A DNA stretch of 64,000 nt, taken from Bacteroidota bacterium. Its GTDB lineage: Bacteria; Bacteroidota; Bacteroidia; 2-12-FULL-35-15. The position numbers and the translations under genes were made by a program. The notes under the pieces are model-generated. The model was given only the letters and a program-made list of their open reading frames with translations. It did no database searches and had not been told where the DNA came from. How positions within the stretch are numbered: the stretch's first letter is position 1; every line of letters begins with the position of its first letter. Shown here one piece after another: positions 34,823 to 44,973 of this stretch. The stretch is from the NCBI GenBank assembly GCA_016707685.1, contig JADJHE010000018.1, positions 1-64,000 on the forward strand, written 5' to 3'.

Positions 34823-36898
34823 TTAATAGGCTCCATTACGTTTACGCATAAACCATTCGATACTCAGAAGGGCTAGCAATAAAAAGAAAATCCATTTTAA
34901 ACTAATCAATTCATTTAATTTTTTCTCGGAATAGGATACCGACTTAATATCCTCGCGTGCATTTAGTTTATCAGCAAGCTTATCTATATCGGCTGGATAC
35001 ACCAGCTCGCCAGAATGATTTTTCGCCAATCCATACAAAAGCTGATGATCGGCTACTGTATTGTTCAATTCTACTTTTAATGCCGCAATGCTAAACGAAC
35101 CTTTCTGAACATAATTCTTCTCCCCGGCTTTCACCTTCGCCTCAAATTTATAATCGCCAACAGGAAGCATACCTGCATTTAAACGATACGCATTTGTTGT
35201 TTTACTGAATGAAAAAGGATAACGTTTATTTTCTGAATTGATGATAACGATTTCGACATCGGAAGTATTTATCAATTCATAACTTTCATTATACACTTCA
35301 GCTTCCATTTCTATCACTTCGTTTTCAAAAAAGTTATTTTTCGTTATAATTCTAAAAAAGCTTTTATCTACTTTAACGGATAAATATTGTACTGTTTTAG
35401 AAATGAATTCATCAAACACCAAATGATTACCATGCGCTGCATAATCCTGTAAACGCCATTTCCATATACCCTCACCAACAAAAAGTGCACTCTTTGTTTC
35501 ATTCCCCTGATTAAAGGTCATCAATGGCGTTTTTGTATCTACAATCCCAATGCGCTGATAAAGCAATACATTGCTATTGTTATCTGTTTGAAATGTACCG
35601 AATGGAGCTATTGCAGCAGGGAAATTATTTACTGCATTTTTAAAATCATCGCTTATGGTAAATAAAGGAAAGTTCTGCTCAAGTAATGGCTCTACTTCAT
35701 TTGTTTTGGGGGAAGGTGCAGCTCCTGATAAATCTTTTTTTAGAACTGAATTTGCTCCAGAAAAAACCCAAAAAGGAATGTTCGCAGTTTTTAATTCTGT
35801 AATAATTTTTGTTGCATTATTTTTCAGACTTGGTAATTGGTATAAAATAACCAAGTTGTATTTTTTTAATGCCTCGTTAAAATCGTCTATTATAAAACTA
35901 GATACCTCGTAGTTTTGATTTGCTTCAATTGATTGTTTAATAGCAGCAATGTCGGGATGAGGAGCTTCGGATAAAATGAGAATTTTTTGACGAGCATCCA
36001 ATACATCAACAAATATATCCTTTGAATTATTGGCAATGGTCATTTCATCCGAAAGCGGAGAAATAACAACGGAGTATTTTTGCAAACCAATTTCTTTAGC
36101 ATCTAATAAAACGGGGACCGTTACAGTATAGGCATCCGAATTAAAACTCAAGTTTTGAGAAAACACTTTTACTCCAGCTTTAGTGATTGACAAAACAGAA
36201 GATTTTCCTTTAAATTGTTTCGCATTTATAACAACTTCTATTGGAAATTGATTTCCTAAATAAGCTAAACGATTATGTTCTACTTTCGACAAAACAACAT
36301 CTTTTTTAACCGTTGTATCGCCCAGTGCAATTGTATATATCGTGTTCTTAAATTTTGCTGTTGAATAAATGGGATTACTACCTTTATTATAAATACCGTC
36401 TGTAGCTATAATAACAGCACCTACATTGCGATTACTATAGCGAGTTTCTAGCTCTTCGAACAAAGATGAAATATCGGTTTGCTTTTCGTTGAACTGAATT
36501 GAATCCATACGATATGCTTCCTTTATTTGATCAGCAAATGAATAGGAACGAACTTCATATTTATCACTTAATTTTTCAATAAGTGCATTCATTTTTTGCT
36601 TGTATTCATTTCTATAGAAATTGGAATCTTTTCCAACCACTATTGATTCTGAATTATCTTGAGCAATAATGATAACAGGTTTTTCGACTTCCCGAACGAC
36701 TGATTTTAAAAGTGGTGAAAGTAATAGAAAAGCTAATAATGTAATAACTATAAATCTAAAAAAGGCCATCAAACGAATGAGCCACTTATTGATTTCTGCC
36801 AATCGCTTATCACGAAAGTACAATATAGCAGCATAAGCAATTCCTGCAAGAATGCAAAAAACACTTAGCCATATAGGGTACTCTGTGATAATGTTCAT
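34823..36898 (-). CDS. VWA-like membrane protein (BatA/GATase-like family)
   Basis: This is a 691-residue protein anchored by helices at both ends: LSVFCILAGIAYAAILYF and FIVITLLAFLLLSPLL at the N-terminus, LKWIFFLLLALLSIEWFMRK at the C-terminus. The periplasmic part begins with a degenerate VWA fold (PVIIIAQDNSESIV, AVIIATDGIYNKGSN). A glutamine-amidotransferase-like region (QKILILSEAPHPDIAAI, YNLVILYQLPSL) and Ig-like segments follow. In Bacteroidetes such proteins are found near Bat/MoxR loci, but none is seen here. It shares a cluster with glycosyltransferases. Function unknown. Confidence 0.75.
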   Translation of the reverse strand: MNIITEYPIWLSVFCILAGIAYAAILYFRDKRLAEINKWLIRLMAFFRFIVITLLAFLLLSPLLKSVVREVEKPVIIIAQDNSESIVVGKDSNFYRNEYKQKMNALIEKLSDKYEVRSYSFADQIKEAYRMDSIQFNEKQTDISSLFEELETRYSNRNVGAVIIATDGIYNKGSNPIYSTAKFKNTIYTIALGDTTVKKDVVLSKVEHNRLAYLGNQFPIEVVINAKQFKGKSSVLSITKAGVKVFSQNLSFNSDAYTVTVPVLLDAKEIGLQKYSVVISPLSDEMTIANNSKDIFVDVLDARQKILILSEAPHPDIAAIKQSIEANQNYEVSSFIIDDFNEALKKYNLVILYQLPSLKNNATKIITELKTANIPFWVFSGANSVLKKDLSGAAPSPKTNEVEPLLEQNFPLFTISDDFKNAVNNFPAAIAPFGTFQTDNNSNVLLYQRIGIVDTKTPLMTFNQGNETKSALFVGEGIWKWRLQDYAAHGNHLVFDEFISKTVQYLSVKVDKSFFRIITKNNFFENEVIEMEAEVYNESYELINTSDVEIVIINSENKRYPFSFSKTTNAYRLNAGMLPVGDYKFEAKVKAGEKNYVQKGSFSIAALKVELNNTVADHQLLYGLAKNHSGELVYPADIDKLADKLNAREDIKSVSYSEKKLNELISLKWIFFLLLALLSIEWFMRKRNGAY

Positions 36899-36976
36899 TT
36901 GATTGTATAACAGATTAAACTAAGAACCGCAGAGTTTTTCTCCACGGCTCTCTATAATTTCAAGAAAATAAATTTA

Positions 36977-37723
36977 TTAAGTTAACATTCCACCACAAAC
37001 ATTTAATGTTTGTCCTGTAATGTATGCGCTCATATCTGATGCCAAGAAAATTGTTGCATTTGCAATGTCATCAACAGATCCACCACGTTTCAATGGAATA
37101 CTATCTCTCCAACCTTCAACCACTTTTGGATCTAACACTTCTGTCATTTCGGTTTCAATAAAACCTGGAGCTATTGCATTGGAACGGATGTTACGAGAAC
37201 CCAATTCAAGTGCCACTGATTTAGTGAAACCAATAATACCAGCTTTTGATGCTGCGTAGTTTGATTGTCCCGCATTTCCTTTAACACCTACAACCGAGCT
37301 CATATTTATAATAGAACCTTTGCGTTGTTTAAGCATTGGTTTTTGAACCGCTTTTGTTAAATTGAATACCGATTTTAAATTCGCATTCATTACTTCATCC
37401 CACTGTTGCTCTGTCATACGCATTAATAATGTATCGCGAGTAATGCCAGCATTGTTAACCAATACATCCACTGTTCCAAAATCGGCAACAACTGCATTTA
37501 CTAATTCTTCCGCTGCTTTAAAGTCAGCTGCATCCGAACGATATCCTTTTGCTTTTACTCCATACGCTTCTAATTCTTTAGCTAAGGCTTCACCTTTTTC
37601 AACAGATGACAGATAGGTAAATGCAACATTTGCCCCTTGTTCTGCAAATTTCAATGCAATACCTCGTCCAATACCACGAGAAGCACCTGTTATTAAAGCT
37701 ACTTTTCCTTCTAATAATTTCAT
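36977..37723 (-). CDS. fabG: 3-oxoacyl-[acyl-carrier-protein] reductase
   Basis: This 248-residue SDR enzyme reduces 3-oxoacyl-ACP with NADPH in fatty-acid synthesis. The cofactor motif is ALITGASRGIGRGIALKFAE, and DVLVNNAGITRD and MNANLKSVFNLTKAV follow. The catalytic Ser-Tyr-Lys lies in NMSSVVGVKGNAGQSNYAAS. The end, SAYITGQTLNVCGGMLT, is typical of FabG. It is 78 bases upstream of the VWA-like gene on the same strand; a weak GU-rich hairpin lies between them. Confidence 0.94.
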   Translation of the reverse strand: MKLLEGKVALITGASRGIGRGIALKFAEQGANVAFTYLSSVEKGEALAKELEAYGVKAKGYRSDAADFKAAEELVNAVVADFGTVDVLVNNAGITRDTLLMRMTEQQWDEVMNANLKSVFNLTKAVQKPMLKQRKGSIINMSSVVGVKGNAGQSNYAASKAGIIGFTKSVALELGSRNIRSNAIAPGFIETEMTEVLDPKVVEGWRDSIPLKRGGSVDDIANATIFLASDMSAYITGQTLNVCGGMLT

Positions 37724-37853
37724 ACAATTATGTGTGTTTGGTTATGAAACAAAGATAAAAGAAATTCTAGTCATTCGGTATAAATTTAACAACCTGATTT
37801 ACAATGCATTTTAATCATTTTCACAAATATTAACACTAAAACTAACATTATTG

Positions 37854-37866
37854 ATAGTATTACTAT
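37854..37866. promoter_or_regulatory. Candidate TetR operator (ATAGTA-T-TACTAT)
   Basis: ATAGTATTACTAT is a perfect 6+6 inverted repeat with one central base. It lies directly before the TATATTTG -7 element and 25 bases before the tetR-like start. The position would allow autorepression of the TetR-exporter operon. In such AT-rich DNA, short palindromes also arise by chance. Confidence 0.45.
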
Positions 37867-37874
37867 TATATTTG
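37867..37874 (+). promoter_or_regulatory. Candidate -7 element (TATATTTG) of the TetR-exporter operon
   Basis: TATATTTG matches TAnnTTTG and lies 17 bases before the ATG at 37892. The nearest TTG is only 13 bases upstream, so the -33 element is not consensus. The element abuts the palindrome at 37854-37866. Confidence 0.5.
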
Positions 37875-37891
37875 CATAAAATAAATACAAA

Positions 37892-38575
37892 ATGAAGAAT
37901 CTACTATCAAATTTTAAAATTTCAATCAACCAAAACTTGTTTATCAAAGAACCATCTTCAAGTGAATTGGGAAAAAAAATTGTTTCGAATTCAATTGAAA
38001 TGATAGATGAAATTGGTTTTGAAAATTTCACATTTAGGAAACTCGGATTAAAGATAGATTCTCCTGAGGCATCCATATATAGATATTTTGAAAGTAAAAA
38101 CCAGTTGTTAGTATATATAACATCGTGGTATTGGGGTTGGATGGAATACCGATTGGTATTAGAAACAGCAAACATTGATTCGGCAGAAACCAGGTTTGAA
38201 AAAGCAATCGCACTAATAACCACAGTAAACAATGATAAATTAATAATCGAAGGTGTTGAGATTAGTAAATTACATAAAATCGTAATTTCCGAATCATCAA
38301 AATCATACTTAACAAAAGATGTTGACAAAGTAAATAAAGAAGGAGCTTTTCACAATTACAAGCAATTTGTTGCACGATTAGCAGACATCATCAAAGAAAT
38401 TAATCCTAGCTATAAATTCCCGCACATGCTTTTATCTACAATAATAGAAGGGGCTCATTTGCAAGTGTTTTTTGCGGAGCATTTACCTCGCTTAACAAAC
38501 AAACAAAAGTCATCTAATTACATCACAACATTCTATACAAATTTAGGATTACAATCAATCAAAAACAGCAAATGA
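37892..38575 (+). CDS. TetR/AcrR-family transcriptional regulator
   Basis: This is a 227-residue regulator. The N-terminal helix-turn-helix is seen in IVSNSIEMIDEIGFENFTFR followed by KLGLKIDSPEASIYRYFESK, with the YRYF recognition end typical of TetR. The remaining residues form a helical ligand/dimer domain without recognisable ligand signature. Its stop overlaps the start of the ABC transporter (ATGA), so it is translationally coupled to the exporter and probably controls it. The inducer is unknown. Confidence 0.88.
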   Translation: MKNLLSNFKISINQNLFIKEPSSSELGKKIVSNSIEMIDEIGFENFTFRKLGLKIDSPEASIYRYFESKNQLLVYITSWYWGWMEYRLVLETANIDSAETRFEKAIALITTVNNDKLIIEGVEISKLHKIVISESSKSYLTKDVDKVNKEGAFHNYKQFVARLADIIKEINPSYKFPHMLLSTIIEGAHLQVFFAEHLPRLTNKQKSSNYITTFYTNLGLQSIKNSK

Positions 38576-40221
38576 AAACACCCTATCAACGCTTTTGGTT
38601 ATTACTAAAACCTGATAACAAAGAAATATATCAGGTATATACCTATGCATTTTTTAAAGGAGTGATTGCGCTTTCTTTACCAATTGGGATTCAATCTATT
38701 ATTAATTTAATTCAAGGTGGAAGTGTTTCTGCATCCTGGATGATACTTGTATTTATAGTGACACTAGGAATAGCAATGGGTGGATACATGCAATTAATGC
38801 AAATGAGAATCACAGAAACCATTCAGCAAAAAATCTTTACGCGTGCTGCTTTTGATTTTACCTATCGAATTCCTAAAATAAAATTCGAAGAGATATACAA
38901 GCATTATGCACCTGAGTTAATGAACCGTTTTTTTGATGTTTTAACATTACAAAAAAGTTTGGCTAAAATCATCATCGACTTCTCTACAGCTATTCTACAA
39001 ATCATTTTCGGCTTGATACTATTATCGCTGTACCATCCATTTTTTATTCTTTTTAGTATTCTCCTTGTAATCCTGGTATATAGCATTATTAAATTCACGA
39101 CTAAAAAGGATTGGAAACTAGTCTTGATGAATCAAAATTTAAATATAAAGTTGTTTCATGGCTAGAAGAACTGGCAAGATCAAAAGACTCCTTTAAACTT
39201 GCTGGTATAACCAATTTGCCTGAATTAAAAACAGATGAACGTGTTACGGGTTATTTAGAATCCAGAGAAAATCATTTTCAGGTATTGAAGAAACAATACA
39301 TCCTTCTTTTGTTATTCAAAATAGTTGTAGCCTTAGGTTTATTAATCGTTGGAGGCTTATTAGTATTAGACCAACAAATGAACATTGGACAATTTGTTGC
39401 AGCAGAAATTATCATTTTATTGGTAATTGATTCATCAGAAAAAATAATTTTAAATCTAGAGAACATATTTGATATACTTACATCATTAGAAAAACTTGGA
39501 CAAGTAACTGATTTGGAATTAGACAATCAAAACGGAAAACATCTTTAAATCATGATATTAAAACACCCATTAATATTGAATTGAAAAATCTCAATTTCAC
39601 TTATCCTGGAAGGTCGAAAGCTGTTTTAAAAGACATTACCTATAATTTTGAATCGAATAAAAGCTATTGCATTTCTGGAAACAATGGTTCTGGCAAATCA
39701 ACACTTATTCACCTAATAAGCGGCTTATACAAACCTCAATCAGGAAGTGTTTGTGTGAATGGCTTGCCAATTGGAAATTATAACATTTCTGAATTATACA
39801 AAGTAATTGGAAATGGCTTGGCAGAAGAATCAATATTTGAAGGAACACTTTTAGAAAATATTACACTTGGTAGAGATTTTATAAAATTGAAGATGTCCAA
39901 TGGGCATTGAAAAAGTATTCTTATCAGAATACATGAAAGAATTACCAAAAGGATTAGATACCAATAGACACATCGGGACAAAAGTTATCAAAAAGCATCA
40001 TTCAACGAATAATTATAGCAAGAAGCATCGTCAATAAACCCAAATTAATATTACTTGAAAACCATATCGATTTTATAGAAGAGGATGAGAAAAATAAAAT
40101 CATCGATTTTTTAACGAGCAAAGAGAATGGCTGGACATTGATTAGTATTTCGAATGACCACTACTTACAAAAAAAATCGGACACTATTATTTATATGAAT
40201 AATGGTGAAATTTTGAAGTAA
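38572..40221 (+). CDS. ABC exporter (permease-ATPase), type I secretion-like, at least five frame breaks
   Basis: This is one gene of about 550 codons. The membrane domain has about five helices (GVIALSLPIGIQSIINLI, IIFGLILLSLYHPFFILF) and no C39 peptidase domain. The ATPase follows: NLNFTYPGRSKAVLKDI, Walker A GNNGSGKSTL at about 39677-39706, then SGQKLSKSIIQRIIIARS in the signature region. The Walker B region reads KLILLENHIDFI, without the usual Asp-Glu, and SISNDH stands in the H-loop place. Breaks near 39100, 39538, 39884, 39913 and 39965 are each repaired by one or two bases. It sits between TetR and HlyD/TolC genes, so it likely exports a peptide or small molecule across both membranes. 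Confidence 0.82.
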
Positions 40222-40240
40222 CAATTTTAAACATAACAGA

Positions 40241-41607
40241 ATGCTTAACATAACCCATAACACAATTAAGGATAAAAAAGCCTTAGAAAACCTAAATTCC
40301 TTTCGAATATTAGCCATGCGCGTGAATAATCGTAAGCTTATAAAAACACTTTATGGAATTGGATTAATTACACTGCTTATTCTATTTTTACCTTGGACAC
40401 AAAACATTCGATCAAGCGCAAAAGTTACTGCTCTTAAGCCAAATCAACGACCACAAACAATTCATTCAATAATAGCAGGTAGAATAGAAAAATGGTATGT
40501 ACAAGAAGGGCAATTTGTAAAAATGGGAGATACCATCCTTTTCATTAGTGAAACAAAAGAAGAATACTTAGATCCGAATTTAGTTGGGAATACGGAGCAA
40601 CAATTAAAATCGAAAGAATTTGCCGTTAAATCCTATATGGAAAAAGTAAGAGCGAACGACAATCAGATTGATGCAATGATTAATGCTCGTAAGTTAAAAT
40701 ATGAACAAGCAGAAAACAAATTGATACAAGCAAATTTAAAAGTTCAAAGCGATAGCGTAGAACTATCGGCAGCACAACTAAATTATAAAATTGCAAAAGA
40801 ACAATTAATCAGGATGGAAGAGTTGTACAAAGAAGGATTGAAGTCGCTTACCGATTTAGAAACACGAAAATTAAAACTACAAGAAACACAAGCAAAAGTT
40901 ATTTCTTTAGAGAATAAGTTTATTAGTAGTAAAAACGAAGTGATTAATGCTAAAATTGAATTACAAAGTATTTATGCAGATTACAGAGATAAAATTGCAA
41001 AATCTGAATCCGAAAAATTTGCAACATTATCAAACATGTACGATGCTGAAGCAACTGTATCTAAATTACAAAACCAATTTGTTAATTACAGCATCCGCTC
41101 GGGAATGTACTACATACTTGCGCCCAAGATGGATACATCACCAAAGCGATTCAATCAGGCATAGGCGAAACAATAAAAGAAGGTGCTGAAATAATTAGCA
41201 TTATGCCATCTGATTATGAATTAGCAGTAGAAATGTATGTAAATCCAATGGACATTCCTTTGCTAGAAAAAGGTCAACACGTTCAACTTCAATTTGACGG
41301 ATGGCCATCCGTTATTTTCTCGGGCTGGCCTGGCATATCTTACGGAACCTATGGAGGTCAAATTGTAGCAATCGACAATTTCATAAGTGAAAATGGGAAA
41401 TACAGAGTACTTGTTGCGCATGATAAAAATTACCCTGCATGGCCACACGAAATAAGATTGGGAGCTGGAGCAAGTTCAATGACTTTGCTTAAAGAAGTAC
41501 CAGTATGGTATGAGTTATGGCGACAAATAAATGGATTTCCACCTGATTATTATAAAACGAATGCTAGTGACTCTAAAACAAAAAAGACGTATGAAATTAA
41601 AAAATAA
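40241..41607 (+). CDS. HlyD-family membrane fusion (adaptor) protein, one frame break
   Basis: This periplasmic adaptor of about 455 residues links the ABC exporter to TolC. It has one N-terminal membrane helix (TLYGIGLITLLILFLPW), then the lipoyl-like half-motif IIAGRIEKWYVQEGQFVKMG, a long coiled coil, and the second half YYILAPQDGYITKAIQSGIG. The barrel region (ELAVEMYVNPMDIPLLEKGQ, VQLQFDGWPSVIFSGWP) follows. The frames meet near 41128 at a CCC run; one added C restores the second half-motif. The 3' end overlaps the tolC-like start by 17 bases. Confidence 0.85.
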
Positions 41608-43001
41608 ATTTAGTGCTCTTTTTATTTTATTGCTCATTGCAATTACTAGTAATGGACAACAGGACTCTTTAACTCTATTACGTTTAGTAGATTTTTTGCA
41701 ATTGGTAAAACAGCACCATCCGCTTGCCAAACAAGCAGAACTAATTACTAAATCAGCTGATGCAACTGCATTAACAGCTAAAGGAAATTTTGATCCAAAA
41801 TTGTTCTACGACTTCAGAAACAAATTCTATGATTCAAAAAACTATTATGAGCTAGGAAATGGAGGCTTCAAAATTCCAACTTGGTTTGGACTTGAACTAA
41901 AAGGAGGATACGAACAAAACCAAGGCAGCTATTTAAATCCTGAAAACACTGTGCCTAATCAAGGATTGGTGTACAGTCAGATTTCATTACCATTATTGCA
42001 AGGATTGATAATAGATGAACGAAGAGCAACGCTTAAACAGGCAAAACTATTTCAAGAGTTATCGGTGTTTGATAAAATAAATACGATCAATGAATTATTA
42101 TATAAAGCTGGTAAAGCCTATTGGGAATGGCAATTGACATATACAAATCTTCAGGTACATCAAAACGCGGTGACAATCAGCCAAGAACGATTTAATGCTG
42201 TAAGAAAAACATCAGCATTAGGTGATAGACCAGCAATAGATACCGTTGAGGCTAATATTCAGTTGCAAGATCGAATCATCAACTTACAACAAGCATTAAT
42301 GGATTACAGAACAAAATCCTTGCTTTTATCAAATTACTTATGGCTTGAAAATGATGTTCCAATTGAATTAACTGAAAAAACAATCCCTGAAACAGCTACA
42401 ATAAACTGAAAAGGAAAACATACTCTTAACAAATGCTTTTAAAATGGATAGCTTGATAAACGCGCATCCAAATCTAAAAATGTACGACTTTAAACTTAGA
42501 CAATTGACAGTAGAAAAAAAGTTGAAGCAAGATAAATTAAAACCTAGTTTGAATGTAAACTACAATCCTCTATTTAATGCCGAAAATATAAATATGGGTT
42601 ATCAAAACAATTACAAATGGGGAGTAACTGTTGGATTCCCTATTCTTTTAAGAAAAGAGCGAGGTGATTTACAACTAACCAAAATAAAGATAGCAACTAC
42701 AACTTATGATAACCTGAATAAAAGAAACGAGTTAATGAACAAAGTTAAATCAACAATTAATGAATACAACACCTATAAAAATCAAATAGCTATTTACAGC
42801 AAAAATGTGATTAATTACGAACGATTATGGCAATCGGAAAAACGATTGTTTGATTCAGGGGAAAGTTCATTGTTCATGATAAATAGTCGTGAAATGAGTT
42901 ATATCAATGCCCAACTTAAACTAAACGAAATAATAAATAAAAACAAAAAGGCTGCTTTAGATGCAGAATATTCATTCGGACTGCTAAATACAATCTATTA
43001 A
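41591..43001 (+). CDS. TolC-family outer-membrane efflux protein, one frame break
   Basis: This outer-membrane channel has about 470 residues. I place the start at 41591 (MKLKNKFSALFILLL, signal peptide ending SNGQ). The first half has VDFLQLVKQHHPLAKQAELI, ISLPLLQGLIIDERRATL and a long helical pair. The second half repeats the plan: MDSLINAHPNLKMYDFKLRQ, WGVTVGFPILLRKERGDLQL, SGESSLFMINSREMSYI. The frames meet at about 42404, where one A gives ATIKTEKENILLTNAF. The duplicated plan and conserved LLRKERG match TolC proteins of type I systems. The stop is followed after one base by purK. Confidence 0.85.
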
Positions 43002-43002
43002 A

Positions 43003-44162
43003 ATGGAACAACTCGTAACATCAAATTTTAAATTAGGAATTATTGCTGGAGGACAACTAGGAAAGATGTTGGCATTGGCTGCAAGTAACTGGGATGTAAA
43101 AACATATATCCTCGACCCTGACGAACACTGCCCTGCCTCTACCATTTGTACTAATTATACAAAAGGCAATTACAATGATTATGAAACCGTATATCAGTTT
43201 GGCAAAAAAGTAGACATGCTCACGTTTGATATTGAAAATATAAATACGGATGCCTTGCTACAATTAAAAAAAGAAGGAACAAAAATTTATCCGGAGCCAG
43301 AAATATTAAAACTGATACAAGACAAAGGATTGCAAAAGCAATTTTATAAAGAACATTCAATCCCTAGTTCCAACTTTTCATTATACGAATCGAAAGCCGA
43401 AATAATTAAAGCGATTGAAGAGAATAAAATTCAATTTCCATTTGTACAAAAACTTCGAACATCAGGATATGACGGCAAAGGAGTTGAAGTTATCAATTCA
43501 AGTAATGACCTCAACAAACTAATGGAAGGAAACTCATTAGTGGAAGAAAAAGTTGAAATAAAAAAAGAAGTATCTATCATTATTGCCCGAAACACAAAAG
43601 GTGAAACAAAATCTTTTCCATTGGTAGAAATGGAATTTAACCACGAAGCAAATTTAGTTGATCGATTAATTTGTCCATCAAATGAATCGGAGCCTATCCA
43701 AAAAGAAGCAACAGAATTAGCTTACAAAATAATTACAAAACTTGGAATGACAGGAATTTTAGCAGTCGAATTTTTTATTGATAAATCGGGGAAATAGTAG
43801 TCAATGAAATTGCTCCACGTACTCACAATAGCGGACATCACACGATTGAAAGCTGTATTACCTCACAATATGAGCAACATTTGCGTTCAATATTGGGCTT
43901 TCCATTAGGATCAACAGAAATAAAAATTCCTTCGGTTATGATTAACCTATTGGGTGAAAAAAATGAAACAGGTTTGGTGAAATACGAAGGACTAACAGAA
44001 ACGATGTCGATAGAAGGAACCAAAATCCATATTTATGGAAAAAAAGAAACGAAGCCATTCCGAAAAATGGGCCATGTAACGGTCCTCGACAAGTCAATTG
44101 AAAAAGCAAAACTAAAAGCAAAAAAAGTAAGTGAAACTCTAAAAGTAAAGTCATGGAATTAA
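43003..44162 (+). CDS. purK: N5-carboxyaminoimidazole ribonucleotide synthase, one frame break
   Basis: This ATP-grasp enzyme of about 386 residues makes N5-CAIR from AIR and bicarbonate in purine synthesis. LGIIAGGQLGKMLALAA is the N-terminal signature. FDIENINTDALLQL, FVQKLRTSGYDGKGV and VEEKVEIKKEVSIIIARN follow. The frame breaks at GGGG (about 43790), where one more G gives DKSGEIVVNEIAPRTHNSGH, the conserved metal-binding end of the ATP-grasp. It lies 1 base behind the tolC-like gene and overlaps purE by 10 bases, so both pur genes may depend on the exporter promoter. Confidence 0.92.
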
Positions 44163-44647
44163 AAAAAGTTGGAATTATAATGGGATCCGATTCGGATCTA
44201 CCTATAATGATGGAAGCATCAAACGTATTAACAAAATTAAACATCCCGCATGAAGTAACGGTGGTTTCGGCACATAGAACACCTCACCGAATGATGGAAT
44301 ATGCTACAAATGCGCATGAACGTGGCATTGAAGTAATCATTGCTGGTGCAGGCGGAGCAGCGCATCTTCCAGGAATGATTGCATCTCTTTCTCCTCTTCC
44401 AGTAATTGGTGTTCCTATTAAATCGAGTAATTCAATCGATGGATGGGATTCCGTTTTATCCATTTTACAAATGCCAGGCGGTGTTCCAGTTGCAACCGTA
44501 GCATTGAATGGTGCAAAAAATGCAGGAATTCTTGCAGCACAAATGTTATCCATTGGCGACAAAAGCATTCGTACACTGTTGATCAATTACAAAGAAGAAC
44601 TTCGATTAGAGGTAATGAAAAAAATTGAAAATATGAAAACCGTTTAA
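44153..44647 (+). CDS. purE: N5-CAIR mutase
   Basis: This 164-residue class I PurE converts N5-CAIR to CAIR. Family motifs are KVGIIMGSDSDLPIMMEA, VVSAHRTPHRMMEYA with the active-site His, IAGAGGAAHLPGMIAS, and VIGVPIKSSNSIDGWDSVLS then ILQMPGGVPVATVAL. It follows purK with a 10-base overlap, the usual arrangement. Confidence 0.95.
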   Translation: MELKKVGIIMGSDSDLPIMMEASNVLTKLNIPHEVTVVSAHRTPHRMMEYATNAHERGIEVIIAGAGGAAHLPGMIASLSPLPVIGVPIKSSNSIDGWDSVLSILQMPGGVPVATVALNGAKNAGILAAQMLSIGDKSIRTLLINYKEELRLEVMKKIENMKTV

Positions 44648-44657
44648 ATCTACAACT

Positions 44658-44972
44658 ATGATTTTATTAAACATTGCTTCGGAAAATGAGAAAACAATAG
44701 AGAAAATAGCTGAATTGTTATTGACAAAAAAATTAGCAGTTGATATCAATTTAAAAGTAAACGTAACTCGATTAAGTATAGTTGATGACAAAATTGAAAA
44801 GCAGCCTATTTATGTGATTACAGCTAAGACAAAAGCATTGCTTTTTAACAAAATTGAAGAATTAATTAAGGAGACATTTAAAGATCAAACACCAGAACTA
44901 TTTTCATTGCCCATTACTACAATGGAAATAAAACAGGCGGAAGAAATAATCAATAACACGCAAAAAGTTTAA
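44658..44972 (+). CDS. CutA-like small protein
   Basis: This 104-residue protein resembles the trimeric CutA1 ferredoxin-like fold. It has an N-terminal strand and helix (ILLNIASENEKTIEKIAELL), LAVDINLKVNVTRL in place of the LAACVN motif, IYVITAKTKALLFNKIEELI and the C-terminal PELFSLPITTMEIKQAEEII. The metal-binding Cys of typical CutA is missing. It lies 10 bases behind purE and 1 base before the DUF218 lipoprotein gene. Function unknown; assignment is by pattern only. Confidence 0.6.
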   Translation: MILLNIASENEKTIEKIAELLLTKKLAVDINLKVNVTRLSIVDDKIEKQPIYVITAKTKALLFNKIEELIKETFKDQTPELFSLPITTMEIKQAEEIINNTQKV

Positions 44973-44973
44973 A

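Noticed and set aside
36918..36945. Hairpin between fabG and the VWA-like gene
   Set aside because: The stem needs several G-U pairs and is not followed by a T run, so it is not convincing as a terminator.
37786..38328. 180-codon minus-strand open frame over tetR
   Set aside because: The plus strand encodes a clear TetR regulator coupled to the exporter; the antisense frame is low complexity and reflects AT-rich codons.
44284..44586. Minus-strand open frame over purE
   Set aside because: It is the mirror of a strongly conserved gene and has no signals of its own.
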